A stretch of 40,483 nt of DNA from Rhodospirillaceae bacterium (GTDB lineage Bacteria; Pseudomonadota; Alphaproteobacteria; TMED109), in NCBI GenBank assembly GCA_902557845.1, contig CACEBX010000008.1, positions 1 to 40,483 on the forward strand. The letters run 5' to 3'. The position numbers and the translations under genes were made by a program. Position 1 is the stretch's first letter. Each line of letters opens with the position of its first letter. Under the pieces are notes generated by a model. It was not told where the DNA came from, did not search any database, and worked only from the letters and a program-made list of their open reading frames with translations. Shown here piece by piece: positions 7,951-17,435 of the stretch.

Positions 7951-9720
7951 TTAGGTCCAAAAATATATTATGGATGGAACTGAAACTACTATTATAACTA
8001 CCTCTAATGGTAAACCTAGTTTCCAATAGTCTCCAAATTTATAATTACCTGGACCCATAACTAGTGTGTTACATTGATGCCCTATAGGCGATAAGAACGC
8101 ACAGCTAGCTCCTATTGAAATAGCCATCAAAAAAGCATCCACCGAATTACCTGTTGAAATTGCAATATTATAAGCTATTGGTGCCATTATGACAGCAGTT
8201 GCTGCATTATTAATAATATCTGATAGAAACATTGTAATAACCATCAAAATAATTAGCATCCAAAATATATTTAAATTAGAAGAATAATCGGATAAATAAT
8301 TAGCAATATTTTCTGAAATGCCATATTCAGTAAGCGAGTTACCAATAGGTATCATAGCAGCTAACAATATAACAATAGGCCAATCTATATGTCTATATAC
8401 ACTCTCTCCTGTCAATAGCTTAATACTTACGTAAGCTAGTACACACAATAAAAAAGCAACAATAATAGGTAAGATGTTAAAAATAATTGCCAATAAACTA
8501 ATAGCAAATATAGAAAGTGCTAGAAGTGCTTTTGAAGGTTTATTTAAAATATCAAATTCCCTTTTCCATAATGGCATAAGACCTGCTATTTCAAGTTTTT
8601 CTCCAATTTTTTTCGTGGTTCCCCTATTGGCAATTAGTAAAACATCTCCAGATTGAAAAGTCTCATTTGATAATCTAAATCTAAACTTTAAACCTCTCCT
8701 CCATAAGCCTAATAGGGCAAAACTTTCTCCAAATAACCTTTTAAAATATTTATATTTTCTTCCTATAATTCTGGACTTAGGAACTACTATAGCTTCAATA
8801 GCACCAAAATAATCATCTGAGCTCTTTGAGGCTTTTTCAGAATTAATTTTAAGTTTATATTTTTGTTGAAGGCTAGAAATATCTTCAGGGTTTATTTTAA
8901 AAATAAGAATTTGATCTTTAATAAGTTTTTGGTTTCCGTGTAACTCAGATTTAGTTTCTTTATCATTAATATACCCCATCAAAGATGTATCTACATCTAA
9001 TTCACTTCTAAATTCATTTACTCTTTTATCAATTAACGGACTGTTTTCTTCAATAGTCATTTCTACTAAATAATCTTCTAATTCAATTAAATGTGAATGA
9101 CTTTCTTTTTCTTTTCTTTTAGTAATTAATTTTGTACCTAAGAAAACAATAAATAAAATTCCAAAAAAACAAACAGGTATTCCTATATAACTAAAATCAA
9201 AAAAATTATATGAAGATGATATATAATCTGCCCTCATTTCAGATATAATTATATTAGGTGGTGTCCCTATTTTAGTATTCATTCCTCCCAAAATTGATGA
9301 AAAAGCCAAAGGCATCAAAACTTTAGATGGGTTCCATTCCATTTTTTTGCATATTCCTAATGTAATAGGTAGTAACATTGCCATTGCACCAATATTATTC
9401 ATAAAAGAAGACAAGATAGCTACTATAAAACAAATAATTAATATAAATTGAAACTGAGAGGTTATAACTTTTTCTAATTTTCCTCCTATAATAGAAATAA
9501 ACCCTGATGTCTCTAAGCCCTTACTTATTAAAAGGACCAGGGCGACTGTAACTACTGCAGGATGGCCTAATCCTGAAAATGCTTTTGAAGGTGCTATGTA
9601 ACCTAAAATTACAAATATCGATAACATTATTAATGCTACTGCATCATAACGAAACTTTCCCCATATAAAAAATATTACTAGTAATAATAATAATAATGAA
9701 ATAATGATTTGATCAGACAC
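7951..9720 (-). CDS. SLC13-family permease with RCK_C (TrkA-C) domains
   Basis: A 589-residue inner-membrane transporter of the SLC13/CitMHS/ArsB-NhaD type. Membrane segments cover residues 1-195, then a cytosolic insert of about 200 residues holds two TrkA-C-like regulatory domains. A second membrane bundle covers about 400-589. Typical sequences include GHPAVVTVALVLLISKGLE, NNIGAMAMLLP, GTPPNIIISEM in the first half, and NNAATAVIMAP, SPIGHQCNTLVMGPG in the second. These are the two inverted-repeat substrate and sodium sites. The substrate may be sulfate, a dicarboxylate or another anion and cannot be read from sequence; the RCK_C insert favours the inorganic-anion or sulfate-type branch. 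No partner gene is adjacent. Its start ATG at 9720 is supported by the hydrophobic N-terminus. Confidence 0.85.
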   Translation of the reverse strand: MSDQIIISLLLLLLVIFFIWGKFRYDAVALIMLSIFVILGYIAPSKAFSGLGHPAVVTVALVLLISKGLETSGFISIIGGKLEKVITSQFQFILIICFIVAILSSFMNNIGAMAMLLPITLGICKKMEWNPSKVLMPLAFSSILGGMNTKIGTPPNIIISEMRADYISSSYNFFDFSYIGIPVCFFGILFIVFLGTKLITKRKEKESHSHLIELEDYLVEMTIEENSPLIDKRVNEFRSELDVDTSLMGYINDKETKSELHGNQKLIKDQILIFKINPEDISSLQQKYKLKINSEKASKSSDDYFGAIEAIVVPKSRIIGRKYKYFKRLFGESFALLGLWRRGLKFRFRLSNETFQSGDVLLIANRGTTKKIGEKLEIAGLMPLWKREFDILNKPSKALLALSIFAISLLAIIFNILPIIVAFLLCVLAYVSIKLLTGESVYRHIDWPIVILLAAMIPIGNSLTEYGISENIANYLSDYSSNLNIFWMLIILMVITMFLSDIINNAATAVIMAPIAYNIAISTGNSVDAFLMAISIGASCAFLSPIGHQCNTLVMGPGNYKFGDYWKLGLPLEVVIIVVSVPSIIYFWT

Positions 9721-9850
9721 TTTTATATGGTGAGGAATAAGACTAAAATGTCAAGATAGTCACTCTGCCCTTTTATATTTTAACTACTATATAAATAATC
9801 TTTTATAATATTGTACAGAATTCTACTTTACAAATTTAACTGTAGGAAGT

Positions 9851-9894
9851 AACCCCCTATTAAAAGATATAAAATATGATTTAAATAGAGGGTT
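9851..9894 (-). terminator. Hairpin between lipoprotein gene and SLC13 gene
   Basis: On the minus strand AACCCTCTATT (9894-9884) pairs with AATAGGGGGTT (9861-9851) over 11 bp, with one G-U wobble and a 22-nt loop. On the plus strand the same wobble is a C-A mismatch, so the structure favours minus-strand RNA. It lies downstream of the small lipoprotein gene. No T-run follows, so it may be an attenuator or a 3' end structure, not a classic terminator. Confidence 0.4.
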
Positions 9895-9914
9895 AGGGAG
9901 GGTAACTATAAGGG
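9890..9914 (+). other. Putative G-quadruplex motif
   Basis: Four GGG runs occur within 25 bases on the plus strand: 9890-9892, 9896-9898, 9900-9902 and 9912-9914, with loops of 3, 1 and 9 bases. This fits a relaxed G3+ quadruplex pattern and is conspicuous in such AT-rich DNA. The first run also belongs to the right arm of the neighbouring hairpin, so the two structures would compete. The motif is about 170 bp upstream of the SLC13 start, on its template strand. Confidence 0.45.
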
Positions 9915-9957
9915 AGTATCATAGTTTTTATTAAATATTTCTATATTTGTACCAATG

Positions 9958-10230
9958 CTAAAAACTGTAAAGTTGCTCATTTTCTTTAATATCAAGTTCA
10001 TAGGATTTAATAATAATATTAATAATTAATTTTCTTTTCTCTAACGAAAGGGATTGTAAATTCCTATCTAAAACACACCTTGTTTTCATAATTGTTTTAG
10101 AGAATTCTGATTTATTTCCAAGCCAAATATTTAATTTATTTGAACTGTATTTATCAAAAATATCATCTGAATTGTCACAAGCAAATATATTACAGGTAAT
10201 AAAAAAAACTAATACTATATACTTAAACAT
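9958..10230 (-). CDS. Small secreted protein, possible lipoprotein
   Basis: A 90-residue protein with a hydrophobic N-terminal signal (MFKYIVLVFFITCNIFAC). The end of the signal, NIFAC, resembles a lipobox, so lipidation at C18 is possible. The mature part is polar and charged (DNSDDIFDKYSS, then KTRCVLDRNLQSLSLEKRK), with no domain that I recognise. A good ribosome site (GAAAGGAAAAA) precedes the ATG. A 7-bp inverted repeat with a wide spacer (10283-10289 and 10334-10340) lies upstream. The gene stands alone between the transporter and the urea cluster. Function unknown. Confidence 0.6.
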   Translation of the reverse strand: MFKYIVLVFFITCNIFACDNSDDIFDKYSSNKLNIWLGNKSEFSKTIMKTRCVLDRNLQSLSLEKRKLIINIIIKSYELDIKENEQLYSF

Positions 10231-10282
10231 TTTTTCCTTTCTATATGTGTTTAATTATATGTTTTTTTTTCGTTTCTGCTAG

Positions 10283-10340
10283 GTAACACAAGTTTATATA
10301 TTTTCGAAAAAATAAGAGTTTTTTGTAAAAATCGTGTTAC
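10283..10340. repeat. Inverted repeat upstream of the small lipoprotein gene
   Basis: GTAACAC at 10283-10289 is the exact complement of GTGTTAC at 10334-10340, with 44 bases between. It sits in the 151-bp gap upstream of the minus-strand lipoprotein gene. It could be a pair of half-sites for a regulator, or chance. Confidence 0.25.
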
Positions 10341-10381
10341 TCAAAGTTATATAAAAATTCCCGCTGTTAAGATTTATGAAT

Positions 10382-10921
10382 TTAATCTTTATTTTTATTT
10401 TTTAATTTGTTATAGATTTCCATGTTGCTATCATAATGATATAATGCTTTATGGGCGTCTGCTAAACCGGCAGACCTGCTTTTTTCATATTTTCTCTGAC
10501 AATATAACAGCCAAAAATTGATTCTCAAATCAGTTGGAAGAATTAAAATTTGTCTTTTACTTTTTTCGTTCTTTTTGGAATATAACCAACCTTCTTCTAT
10601 TGAGTCATTAATAATTCGTGTTACTCCAGTTCTTGATATATCTATAGTTTTATTTAATACAGAAATCGAACAAGTTATATTTTCATAATAGTAAATTATA
10701 ATATTCCTATGTATTATATATTTTTCAAATGTAGAATAAATATAGTTTAAAAACCTTTGATGTTTTGTCATAAGTTCTTTATCATTTTTGTACCAAGATA
10801 AATCTTTAATTCTATTTTTATAGTATCCTTTTGTAAAATCCATGCTTTCAGATTTAGCAACCTTGAAAGCATACTCATTCATTAAATATTTTCTAAAGTT
10901 ATCACTCATATAATGTCTCAT
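10382..10921 (-). CDS. Putative helix-turn-helix protein at the end of the urea operon
   Basis: A 179-residue protein with no family that I can name. The middle part (about residues 85-125) looks like a winged helix-turn-helix: SISVLNKTIDISRTGVTRII is a plausible helix-turn-recognition helix, and KSKRQILILPTDLR a beta wing. This layout resembles MarR-type readers. The N-terminal part is rich in aromatic and basic residues. It starts 22 bp downstream of ureG on the same strand, so it is probably cotranscribed with the urease genes and might regulate nitrogen or urea use; that is inference. The start could be M1 at 10921 or M5 at 10909. Confidence 0.6.
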   Translation of the reverse strand: MRHYMSDNFRKYLMNEYAFKVAKSESMDFTKGYYKNRIKDLSWYKNDKELMTKHQRFLNYIYSTFEKYIIHRNIIIYYYENITCSISVLNKTIDISRTGVTRIINDSIEEGWLYSKKNEKSKRQILILPTDLRINFWLLYCQRKYEKSRSAGLADAHKALYHYDSNMEIYNKLKNKNKD

Positions 10922-10942
10922 AAAAAAACTTACAAATTTTTT

Positions 10943-11599
10943 TTAGTATAACTGCTTAAGATTATGTTTGTAAGCTTTTAAACCTCCTTTATTTAAAATA
11001 AAATCATATATTGGCTTTAATCCTTTTTTACTTTTCATTTCAGTAAAAGACCATGGTTTTTTTCCTCTCATTTTTATGGTGTCTCTTTTCATAACATCTA
11101 AAGAAGCTCCTACAATTGTTGAAAGATCTGATTTGTTTATGACTAAATAGTCTGATTTAGTTATTCCTGGTCCTCCCTTTCTGGGAATTTTTTCACCTCC
11201 TGAAACATCTATTACATAAATAGTTATATCGACTAGCTCAGGACTAAATGTAGCAGCTAAATTATCTCCTCCTGATTCTAAAAATAAGACCTCTAGTCTT
11301 GGAAACTTGTTATTCATTTTTTCTATTGCAGATATATTTATTGAAGCATCCTCTCTTATTGCTGTATGTGGGCATCCTCCTGTTTCAACTCCCATTATTC
11401 TATTATTACTAAGTACACCCGATCTTGATAATATTTTTGCATCTTCTTTTGTATATATGTCATTAGTAATAGCACATATCTCAAAGTTTTTTTTAAACTC
11501 TCTGCATAATTCTATCAAAAGTGTAGTTTTTCCAGAACCAACTGGTCCTCCAATTCCTACTCTTAATGGCCCATTATAATTATAGTTTATTTTTGTCAT
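10943..11599 (-). CDS. ureG: Urease accessory GTPase UreG
   Basis: A 218-residue SIMIBI-class GTPase that couples GTP hydrolysis to nickel delivery into urease. The P-loop GPVGSGKT is at 18-25. The metal-binding CPH motif is at 76-78 within [14 protein letters not shown], followed by LESGGDNL and the base-specificity motif NKSDL. Length is typical. The start overlaps the ureF stop by 4 bp. It works with UreF and UreD (UreH) as the GTPase of the activation complex in the cytoplasm. Confidence 0.97.
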   Translation of the reverse strand: MTKINYNYNGPLRVGIGGPVGSGKTTLLIELCREFKKNFEICAITNDIYTKEDAKILSRSGVLSNNRIMGVETGGCPHTAIREDASINISAIEKMNNKFPRLEVLFLESGGDNLAATFSPELVDITIYVIDVSGGEKIPRKGGPGITKSDYLVINKSDLSTIVGASLDVMKRDTIKMRGKKPWSFTEMKSKKGLKPIYDFILNKGGLKAYKHNLKQLY

Positions 11600-12258
11600 G
11601 TTCTAAATATCCTAGTAAATTGATTTTCATGTTTCATTGATACAATATCATTTACCCAACCACAGTTCCCTATATCATTAAGATCTTTTTTAAGCATATT
11701 TTTATATTCTTTTTCTATATATTTATTTAATTGAATTTGAATCTTTTGACCCTCGGTTTGTCCTAAAGGAATAAGCTTAATACCTGCTGCTAATAAATTA
11801 CAAAGGCTTGAATGCAAATAACAAATCAGAGTGTCTTCGATATTAATGCTTTCCTGAACAGCTGCTGCAGCATACGCAATTGGAAAAACTAATTTTTTAC
11901 TTATAAATGAATGGTCCCATACGGCTTCAGTTATTTTTATAAAAGATTTCCCTTGTTCAGAATTTTCTATATATTTTTCATAAGATTGATTAAGTGAAAT
12001 AGAAAAACTATTTAGATTATTAATTTTTTTATTTTCTTTTTTATTAGCTAATTTCCATGCTTCTAATAGAATTAAAGCATCAGAATGCAAACTTCCGTAT
12101 TTTAGTAAATCATTAAGCCAATATTGCAGTTCTTTTCCATTTTTAATTATTTTTGACTCAACTGCAAATTCTAATCCACTTGAAAAACTATAAGAACCTA
12201 TTGGAAAAGATTGATTATTCCATGTTAATAATTTTAAGATATTACTAAATTTTTTCAT
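11596..12258 (-). CDS. ureF: Urease accessory protein UreF
   Basis: A 220-residue all-helical urease chaperone that recruits UreG to the UreD-apo-urease complex. Family features include the N-terminal [21 protein letters not shown], and the conserved later region PIAYAAAA with [17 protein letters not shown]. It is 2 bp from ureE upstream and overlaps ureG by 4 bp downstream, in the usual order. The length is normal. Confidence 0.95.
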   Translation of the reverse strand: MKKFSNILKLLTWNNQSFPIGSYSFSSGLEFAVESKIIKNGKELQYWLNDLLKYGSLHSDALILLEAWKLANKKENKKINNLNSFSISLNQSYEKYIENSEQGKSFIKITEAVWDHSFISKKLVFPIAYAAAAVQESINIEDTLICYLHSSLCNLLAAGIKLIPLGQTEGQKIQIQLNKYIEKEYKNMLKKDLNDIGNCGWVNDIVSMKHENQFTRIFRT

Positions 12259-12260
12259 AA

Positions 12261-12695
12261 TTAATGTTTGTGGTATGCTCCTGACTCTGGACTAAAAGAT
12301 AGTTTTTTTTTAAACACCTTGGCCCCTAATAATTTTAACATTTTACCAATTACCTCGTCTCTTTTTATTAAAATATAATTTTTATGTATTTCTGCTGGAA
12401 TGTGTCTATTTCCTAAATGCCAAGCTAATACTAATAAATTACTGATAGAACCTGCTTCTATTTTTAATACATCCTCAATTTTAGCAATGACCTTTATTCT
12501 ATAAGAGTTAGATAAAATAAGTAAAGCACCATTCTTTAAAAAAACTGTTTTTTTCTCATCTAATAAAAAAGAGACCTTTCTTTTACTTACTAACTTAATT
12601 CTTCTTCTATATCTATCTTGAGAATCTAGTATTACCTCATCATTTTCTTTATACCTCCAACTAGTATTATTAATTATTTTACTTACTCTATACAT
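12261..12695 (-). CDS. ureE: Urease accessory protein UreE (nickel metallochaperone)
   Basis: A 144-residue protein with the two-domain UreE layout: an N-terminal peptide-binding-like domain (to about residue 70) and a C-terminal nickel-binding domain with LVLAWHLGNRHIPAEI. The conserved metal-site histidine region LGNRH is visible around residues 90-98. The tail ends YHKH, so the histidine-rich extension seen in some homologues is reduced to two histidines. It passes nickel to UreG. Its start overlaps the stop of ureC by one base. Confidence 0.95.
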   Translation of the reverse strand: MYRVSKIINNTSWRYKENDEVILDSQDRYRRRIKLVSKRKVSFLLDEKKTVFLKNGALLILSNSYRIKVIAKIEDVLKIEAGSISNLLVLAWHLGNRHIPAEIHKNYILIKRDEVIGKMLKLLGAKVFKKKLSFSPESGAYHKH

Positions 12696-14407
12696 TAATA
12701 TAGAAAATACCTTTGAGTCAGTGGTAATTCAGTAGCCGGCTCACAGGTCAATTTTTCTCCATTAGCACTGACTTCATAAGTTTCTGGATCAACTTCAATT
12801 TTAGGTTGAAAGTTATTATTTATCATAGAGTTTTTTGATATACCTGATCTAGTATTATTAACTGCTATTAATTGTTTTTTTAATTCAAATTTTTCTTTAA
12901 TATTATTTTTAATAGAACTTTGTGAAACAAAGCTAACAGAATTATTAATTAAGGAGTTACCATATGCTCCAAACATGTGTCTAAAATGAACTGGTTGCGG
13001 TGTGGGGATAGACGCATTTGGATCTCCCATTAAAGCAGAACTGATAATTCCTCCTACAGATACCATTTCTGGCTTTACTCCAAAAAATGCTCTATCCCAA
13101 ATACAAAAGTCTGCTCTTTTCCCTTCCTCAATGGAACCAACTGAATTACTAATACCATGAGCTATGGCTGGATTTATTGTATATTTTGCAATATATCTTT
13201 TAACTCTAAAGTTATCATTATTGCCTACTTCTTCAGCAAGTGCCCCTCTTTGCGACTTCATTTTGTGAGCAGTTTGCCAAGTTCTAATTACTACTTCTCC
13301 AACTCTTCCCATCGCTTGACTATCTGAAGCAATTATTGAGAAAGCTCCTAGGTCATGTAATATGTCTTCTGCAGCAATAGTTTCTTTTCTTATTCTACTT
13401 TCTGCAAATGCTATGTCCTCTGGTACGTTCTTGTCTAGATGATGACATACCATTAGCATATCCAAATGCTCATCTATGGTATTTTTTGTATAAGGCATAG
13501 TAGGATTAGTTGATGAAGGTATTACATTAGATAAACCACATAATTTTATAATATCCGGAGCATGTCCTCCTCCAGCTCCTTCAGTATGATATGCATGTAT
13601 AGTTCTGTTTTTAAAAGCTTTAATAGTATTTTCTACATAGCCTGATTCATTTAAAGTATCCGTATGAATCATTACTTGAATATCATGATTATCTGCAACT
13701 TCTAATGCTTTATTTATACATGCTGGGGTAGTTCCCCAATCTTCATGAAGTTTTAAAGAACATGCTCCAGAAATAATCTGTTCAATCAATGGGGCATCTA
13801 ATGAGGAGTTACCTTTTCCTGCAAAACCCAAATTCATTGGAAATGCATCTGCGGACTGCAACATCCTTTTAATATGCCACGGACCTGGAGTACAAGTAGT
13901 CGCAGTTGTTCCGTGAGCTGGACCTGTGCCTCCTCCTAGCATTGTTGTAATTCCACTAGATAAAGCCTCATCTATTTGCTGGGGACAAATAAAGTGAATA
14001 TGAGCATCAATACCCCCTGCTGTTACAATTTTTCCTTCTGCTGCTATAACTTCAGTTCCTGGACCAATAACTATATTAACGTTATCTTGCGTATTCGGAT
14101 TTCCAGCCTTACCTATTTTAAAAAATTTTCCATCGGTGATACCTATGTCAGCCTTAATAATTCCCCAATGATCAATTATAATAGCATTTGTTATTACTGT
14201 ATCTACAGCTCCTTGAGCATTAGACATTTGTGATTGACCCATCCCATCTCTAATAACTTTACCTCCACCAAACTTTACTTCATCGCCATAAGTAGCAAAG
14301 TCTTTTTCTATTTCAATAATTAAATTTGTATCAGCTAATCTAACTTTGTCTCCAACAGTAGGACCATACATATCAGCGTAAGCTTTTTTATTTATTTCTT
14401 TTACCAT
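12695..14407 (-). CDS. ureC: Urease alpha subunit UreC
   Basis: A 570-residue catalytic subunit that hydrolyses urea to ammonia and carbamate at a di-nickel centre. Expected ligands are all present: H136 and H138 (AHIHF), carbamylated lysine K219 ([10 protein letters not shown]), H248 (MIHTDT), H274 ([11 protein letters not shown]) and D362 ([11 protein letters not shown]). The mobile flap C321-H322 is also intact (VCHHLD). The C-terminus [11 protein letters not shown] is typical. The active site therefore looks functional, which matters because ureD in the same operon is frameshifted. It forms (UreABC)3 in the cytoplasm. Confidence 0.98.
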   Translation of the reverse strand: MVKEINKKAYADMYGPTVGDKVRLADTNLIIEIEKDFATYGDEVKFGGGKVIRDGMGQSQMSNAQGAVDTVITNAIIIDHWGIIKADIGITDGKFFKIGKAGNPNTQDNVNIVIGPGTEVIAAEGKIVTAGGIDAHIHFICPQQIDEALSSGITTMLGGGTGPAHGTTATTCTPGPWHIKRMLQSADAFPMNLGFAGKGNSSLDAPLIEQIISGACSLKLHEDWGTTPACINKALEVADNHDIQVMIHTDTLNESGYVENTIKAFKNRTIHAYHTEGAGGGHAPDIIKLCGLSNVIPSSTNPTMPYTKNTIDEHLDMLMVCHHLDKNVPEDIAFAESRIRKETIAAEDILHDLGAFSIIASDSQAMGRVGEVVIRTWQTAHKMKSQRGALAEEVGNNDNFRVKRYIAKYTINPAIAHGISNSVGSIEEGKRADFCIWDRAFFGVKPEMVSVGGIISSALMGDPNASIPTPQPVHFRHMFGAYGNSLINNSVSFVSQSSIKNNIKEKFELKKQLIAVNNTRSGISKNSMINNNFQPKIEVDPETYEVSANGEKLTCEPATELPLTQRYFLY

Positions 14408-14424
14408 TTTTATCTCACTAAACT

Positions 14425-14715
14425 CTAATAGTTATTAAATCCTAAAACCTTTTTATTTCCATTGTAATTAATCAAATCTACTATTTTTTTTTGCCCTGGC
14501 TCAAATCTAATTGAGGTTCCTGAAGGTATATTAAGTCTTTTATTTTTTGCTGCATTCCTGTTAAATTTTAGAAAAATATTTACTTCAGCAAAGTGATAAT
14601 GACTACCCACTTGAATAGGTCTATCTCCTTCATTTATTATTTCTAAAGATACTACTGTGCAGTTAGAATTGATTTCTAAACTTCCATTTTCTATTATGTA
14701 TTCTCCAGGCTTCAT
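14425..14715 (-). CDS. ureB: Urease beta subunit UreB
   Basis: A 96-residue structural subunit of urease, starting [11 protein letters not shown]. The family's conserved [11 protein letters not shown] (about residues 37-47), the [15 protein letters not shown] segment and the final GFNNY are present. It is slightly shorter than the usual 100-105 residues. It lies 1 bp from ureA and 17 bp from ureC in the standard order. Confidence 0.97.
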   Translation of the reverse strand: MKPGEYIIENGSLEINSNCTVVSLEIINEGDRPIQVGSHYHFAEVNIFLKFNRNAAKNKRLNIPSGTSIRFEPGQKKIVDLINYNGNKKVLGFNNY

Positions 14716-14716
14716 A

Positions 14717-15019
14717 TTATCTAATAGGGTTGTGAATAGTTACTAATTTGACGCCATCTGTAAATGTAGCTTCTACTTGAACCTCTTTAACCATTTCACT
14801 AATTCCTTCCATTACTTGCTCTTTTTTTATAACCAATCCTCCACTTTCCATTAAATCTGATACAGACTTTCCATCTCTAGCACCTTCAACTACATGATCA
14901 CTTATAATTGCAACTACTTCAGGATAATTTAGTCTTAGACCCCTATTTAGTCTTTTTTTTGCTACATCAGCTGCAACAGATATTAATAACTTATCTTTTT
15001 CTCTTGGTGAAAGCTTCAT
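14717..15019 (-). CDS. ureA: Urease gamma subunit UreA
   Basis: A 100-residue urease subunit with the full family pattern: [37 protein letters not shown], and [18 protein letters not shown] at the end. Length equals the family norm. It assembles with UreB and UreC. The gap to ureD is 6 bp. Confidence 0.97.
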   Translation of the reverse strand: MKLSPREKDKLLISVAADVAKKRLNRGLRLNYPEVVAIISDHVVEGARDGKSVSDLMESGGLVIKKEQVMEGISEMVKEVQVEATFTDGVKLVTIHNPIR

Positions 15020-15025
15020 AAAAAG

Positions 15026-15992
15026 TTAAAAACTCCATATTCTTGGTAAATTAAAATTTTCATCAAGGATTTTTATTAAATCATCTAAAAAAGATCTAAT
15101 TTCTGTAATGTCCTTTGATAGCATTTTTAATAATAATACTCCATTAACAACAGATACTCCTAAAAAATAATTTAATTTATTGAAGTGTAATAATATTTTT
15201 TTTTCATAAAGTCGTATTTTCTTACCTGTATAAACTATATTACAAAAAATGTTATTCCCTTTAGAAATAAATGGCTTTGAAATTTTTTTATTAATGTTGC
15301 CAGTAATCCTATTGAAATCACTATAAAGCAACTGGCCGTTTTTATGAATTTGCCAACCATCATCTAACTCACCTTTATTGACTATTTCCCCCCATTGCCT
15401 TTCTACCAAATATTATAGTTTCGATACCTAAAAAATTAGATCCATACTTTAGATCAATATTAATTCTTCTTCTATACTTGCCACCATTAAAAAAAATAGT
15501 TTCTAAGGGCATCCAAGAGACAGATGAATTAACTCCTACTTCTATATTAGTATACGAGTGAGAGTGTAAATTTTTACATTTATAAATTTTCTCCATTGAT
15601 TGCGTAGTGATAATTATTGAAACATCATTGCTTATTTTAATTGAATTAAAATTTAAATCACCACTTGTAAGACCACCAGCAGTATTAATGATTATTAATT
15701 CGTCATTCTGAGTATAACTCTTAATAAGTCTGGCCTTTAGGTTTCCTTGTTCTCTGTGTTTTTTTATTTCAAGATAACCTTGTGTATTTTTTTCTAAAAT
15801 TAAATTTATATATCCTAAACATCTCTGGTCTTTTAGGAGTTTTACTTTATCTTTTAAATTTAAATCATTTTCAGAAAAGAAGGGTCTCAATAGGTCAACA
15901 TCACATGTGTGCTTTTTAGCAAAAAACAAACCATTAACTAAACCTTCAAAGAAAATAGAATTTTTACTTTTTTTAAATATATTTCTTTTCAT
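15026..15992 (-). pseudogene. ureD: Urease accessory protein UreD, interrupted by a one-base frameshift
   Basis: UreD (UreH) is the scaffold that binds apo-urease and receives UreF and UreG. Here it is in two frames. The first part (15375-15992, 205 codons) carries NTAGGLTSGD, the LETIFFNGGKYRRR block and IETIIFGRKAMG, then stops. The second part (15026-15409) continues with GEIVNKGELDDGWQIHKNGQ and a normal UreD C-terminus. The break is at a run of six G (C at 15388-15393 on the plus strand). With five G the protein reads GRKAMGEIV, exactly as the family requires, and would have about 321 residues. The gene may be a recent mutant, a phase-variable or slippage-rescued gene, or a base-call error. 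All other urease genes are intact. Confidence 0.9.
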
Positions 15993-15997
15993 AACTT

Positions 15998-16687
15998 TTA
16001 AACAGATAAAATATCTTTAATTTTTCTTTCATCTAATATTTTTACCTTTCCTGATGTAAAAATTTTACCTCTATCCATAATAACAATTTCGTCTGCAATG
16101 TCTTTAGCAAAGTCAAAATATTGTTCAACTAATACTATAGTGGTTTTTTTTTTTTTTATAAAAAGAATTACTTCTTTTATAATTTTTATTATAGAAGGTT
16201 GAATACCTTCTGTTGGTTCATCTAAAATTAAAATTTTAGGTTTCATCAGCAATGCTCTTGCAATTGCTAATTGTTGTTGTTGCCCTCCAGATAAATCACC
16301 TCCAAATCTATCTAACATTTCATTCAATATTGGAAATAAAGCTAAAACTTCACTGTCTATATTATTTTTTTCTTTCTCCATGCATAAAGCTGTTAATAAA
16401 TTTTCTTTAACTGTTAATCTAGAAAAAATTTCTCTACCTTGAGGAACATAAGCTAGTCCTAATTTAGCCCTTTGAAAAGGAAGTAATTTTTCAATATTTT
16501 TCCCTTTATATTTAATGCTTCCTTTAGAAGGTATATGATGTCCCATAATTGTTTCAAGTAAAGTTGTTTTTCCCATTCCATTTTTACCCATTACACAAGT
16601 CACTAAACCACTCTTTGCAGACATATTTATATCCTTTAAAATTGTGGTATTAGATATCTTGACACTTAAATTTTCAATACTCAGCAA
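15998..16687 (-). CDS. urtE: Urea ABC transporter ATP-binding protein UrtE
   Basis: A 229-residue ABC ATPase of the branched-chain amino acid (LivF) class, paired with UrtD to power urea import. Walker A is GKNGMGKT (34-41), the signature is LSGGQQQQLAIARAL, and Walker B is ILILDEPTEGIQPSI. The ending of the family, with a short helical tail, is present. It is 4 bp from urtD and 5 bp from ureD, so the transporter and the urease share one transcript. Confidence 0.93.
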   Translation of the reverse strand: MLSIENLSVKISNTTILKDINMSAKSGLVTCVMGKNGMGKTTLLETIMGHHIPSKGSIKYKGKNIEKLLPFQRAKLGLAYVPQGREIFSRLTVKENLLTALCMEKEKNNIDSEVLALFPILNEMLDRFGGDLSGGQQQQLAIARALLMKPKILILDEPTEGIQPSIIKIIKEVILFIKKKKTTIVLVEQYFDFAKDIADEIVIMDRGKIFTSGKVKILDERKIKDILSV

Positions 16688-16691
16688 TATT

Positions 16692-17435
16692 TTACCTTCC
16701 TAAATATACATCAATTACTTGTTTATTTTTTTTTATGCTATTCATATTACCTCTAGTCAAAACACTACCTTCATGTAGTACTATTATTTCAACATTTAAG
16801 CTTTCTATAAAATTCATATCATGTTCTACTACTATTATAGTTCTATCTTTAGCTATACTTAATAATAAGTCTGATGTTTTTTTTGTTTCTATTTCAGTCA
16901 TTCCTGCAACAGGTTCATCAATAAGCAACAAATCAGATTGCTGCATTAAAAGCATACCTATTTCTAACCATTGTTTTTCTCCATGTGAAAGATTTTTTGC
17001 TATCAAATTCTTTTTTTCTTTTAAATTAATAGTACTTATAATTTCTACTAATTTATTTAAATCTTGATTTTTTAATTGATTAAATAAACAAGATAAGAAA
17101 TTTTTTTTTGTATTTAACGCAATACATAAGTTATCCCATACAGAAATATTTTCTATAATTGTTGGCCTTTGAAACTTTCTTCCAATACCTAATTCAACAA
17201 TTGCATGCTCAGAAAATTGACTAAGGTCATTATTTTTAAAATAAATTTTTCCATTATCTATTTTAGTTTTTCCTGTTATGACATCTTGTAAAGTAGTTTT
17301 TCCAGCACCGTTTGGCCCTATAATCGCAACCATTTGAGATTTTTTTATTTCAAGCGATAATGAGTTTAGTGCTTTAAAACCATCAAAGCTTACTGTAACG
17401 TTATCAATTTCTAATATATTTTTATTTTCTACCAT
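16692..17435 (-). CDS. urtD: Urea ABC transporter ATP-binding protein UrtD
   Basis: A 247-residue ABC ATPase of the LivG class. Walker A is GPNGAGKT (39-46), the signature is LSHGEKQWLEIGMLL, and Walker B is LLLIDEPVAGMTEIE. The LSHGEKQWLEIGM form is characteristic of UrtD as opposed to LivG (LSYGxQRxLEI). Its start overlaps the end of urtC by 14 bp. Confidence 0.94.
   Translation of the reverse strand: MVENKNILEIDNVTVSFDGFKALNSLSLEIKKSQMVAIIGPNGAGKTTLQDVITGKTKIDNGKIYFKNNDLSQFSEHAIVELGIGRKFQRPTIIENISVWDNLCIALNTKKNFLSCLFNQLKNQDLNKLVEIISTINLKEKKNLIAKNLSHGEKQWLEIGMLLMQQSDLLLIDEPVAGMTEIETKKTSDLLLSIAKDRTIIVVEHDMNFIESLNVEIIVLHEGSVLTRGNMNSIKKNKQVIDVYLGR

Noticed and set aside
7778-8026. An 82-codon minus-strand frame overlapping the 3' end of the SLC13 gene
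   Set aside because: It overlaps the transporter by 76 bp in another frame and has no domain; only its 3' part is kept, as a candidate frameshifted small gene.
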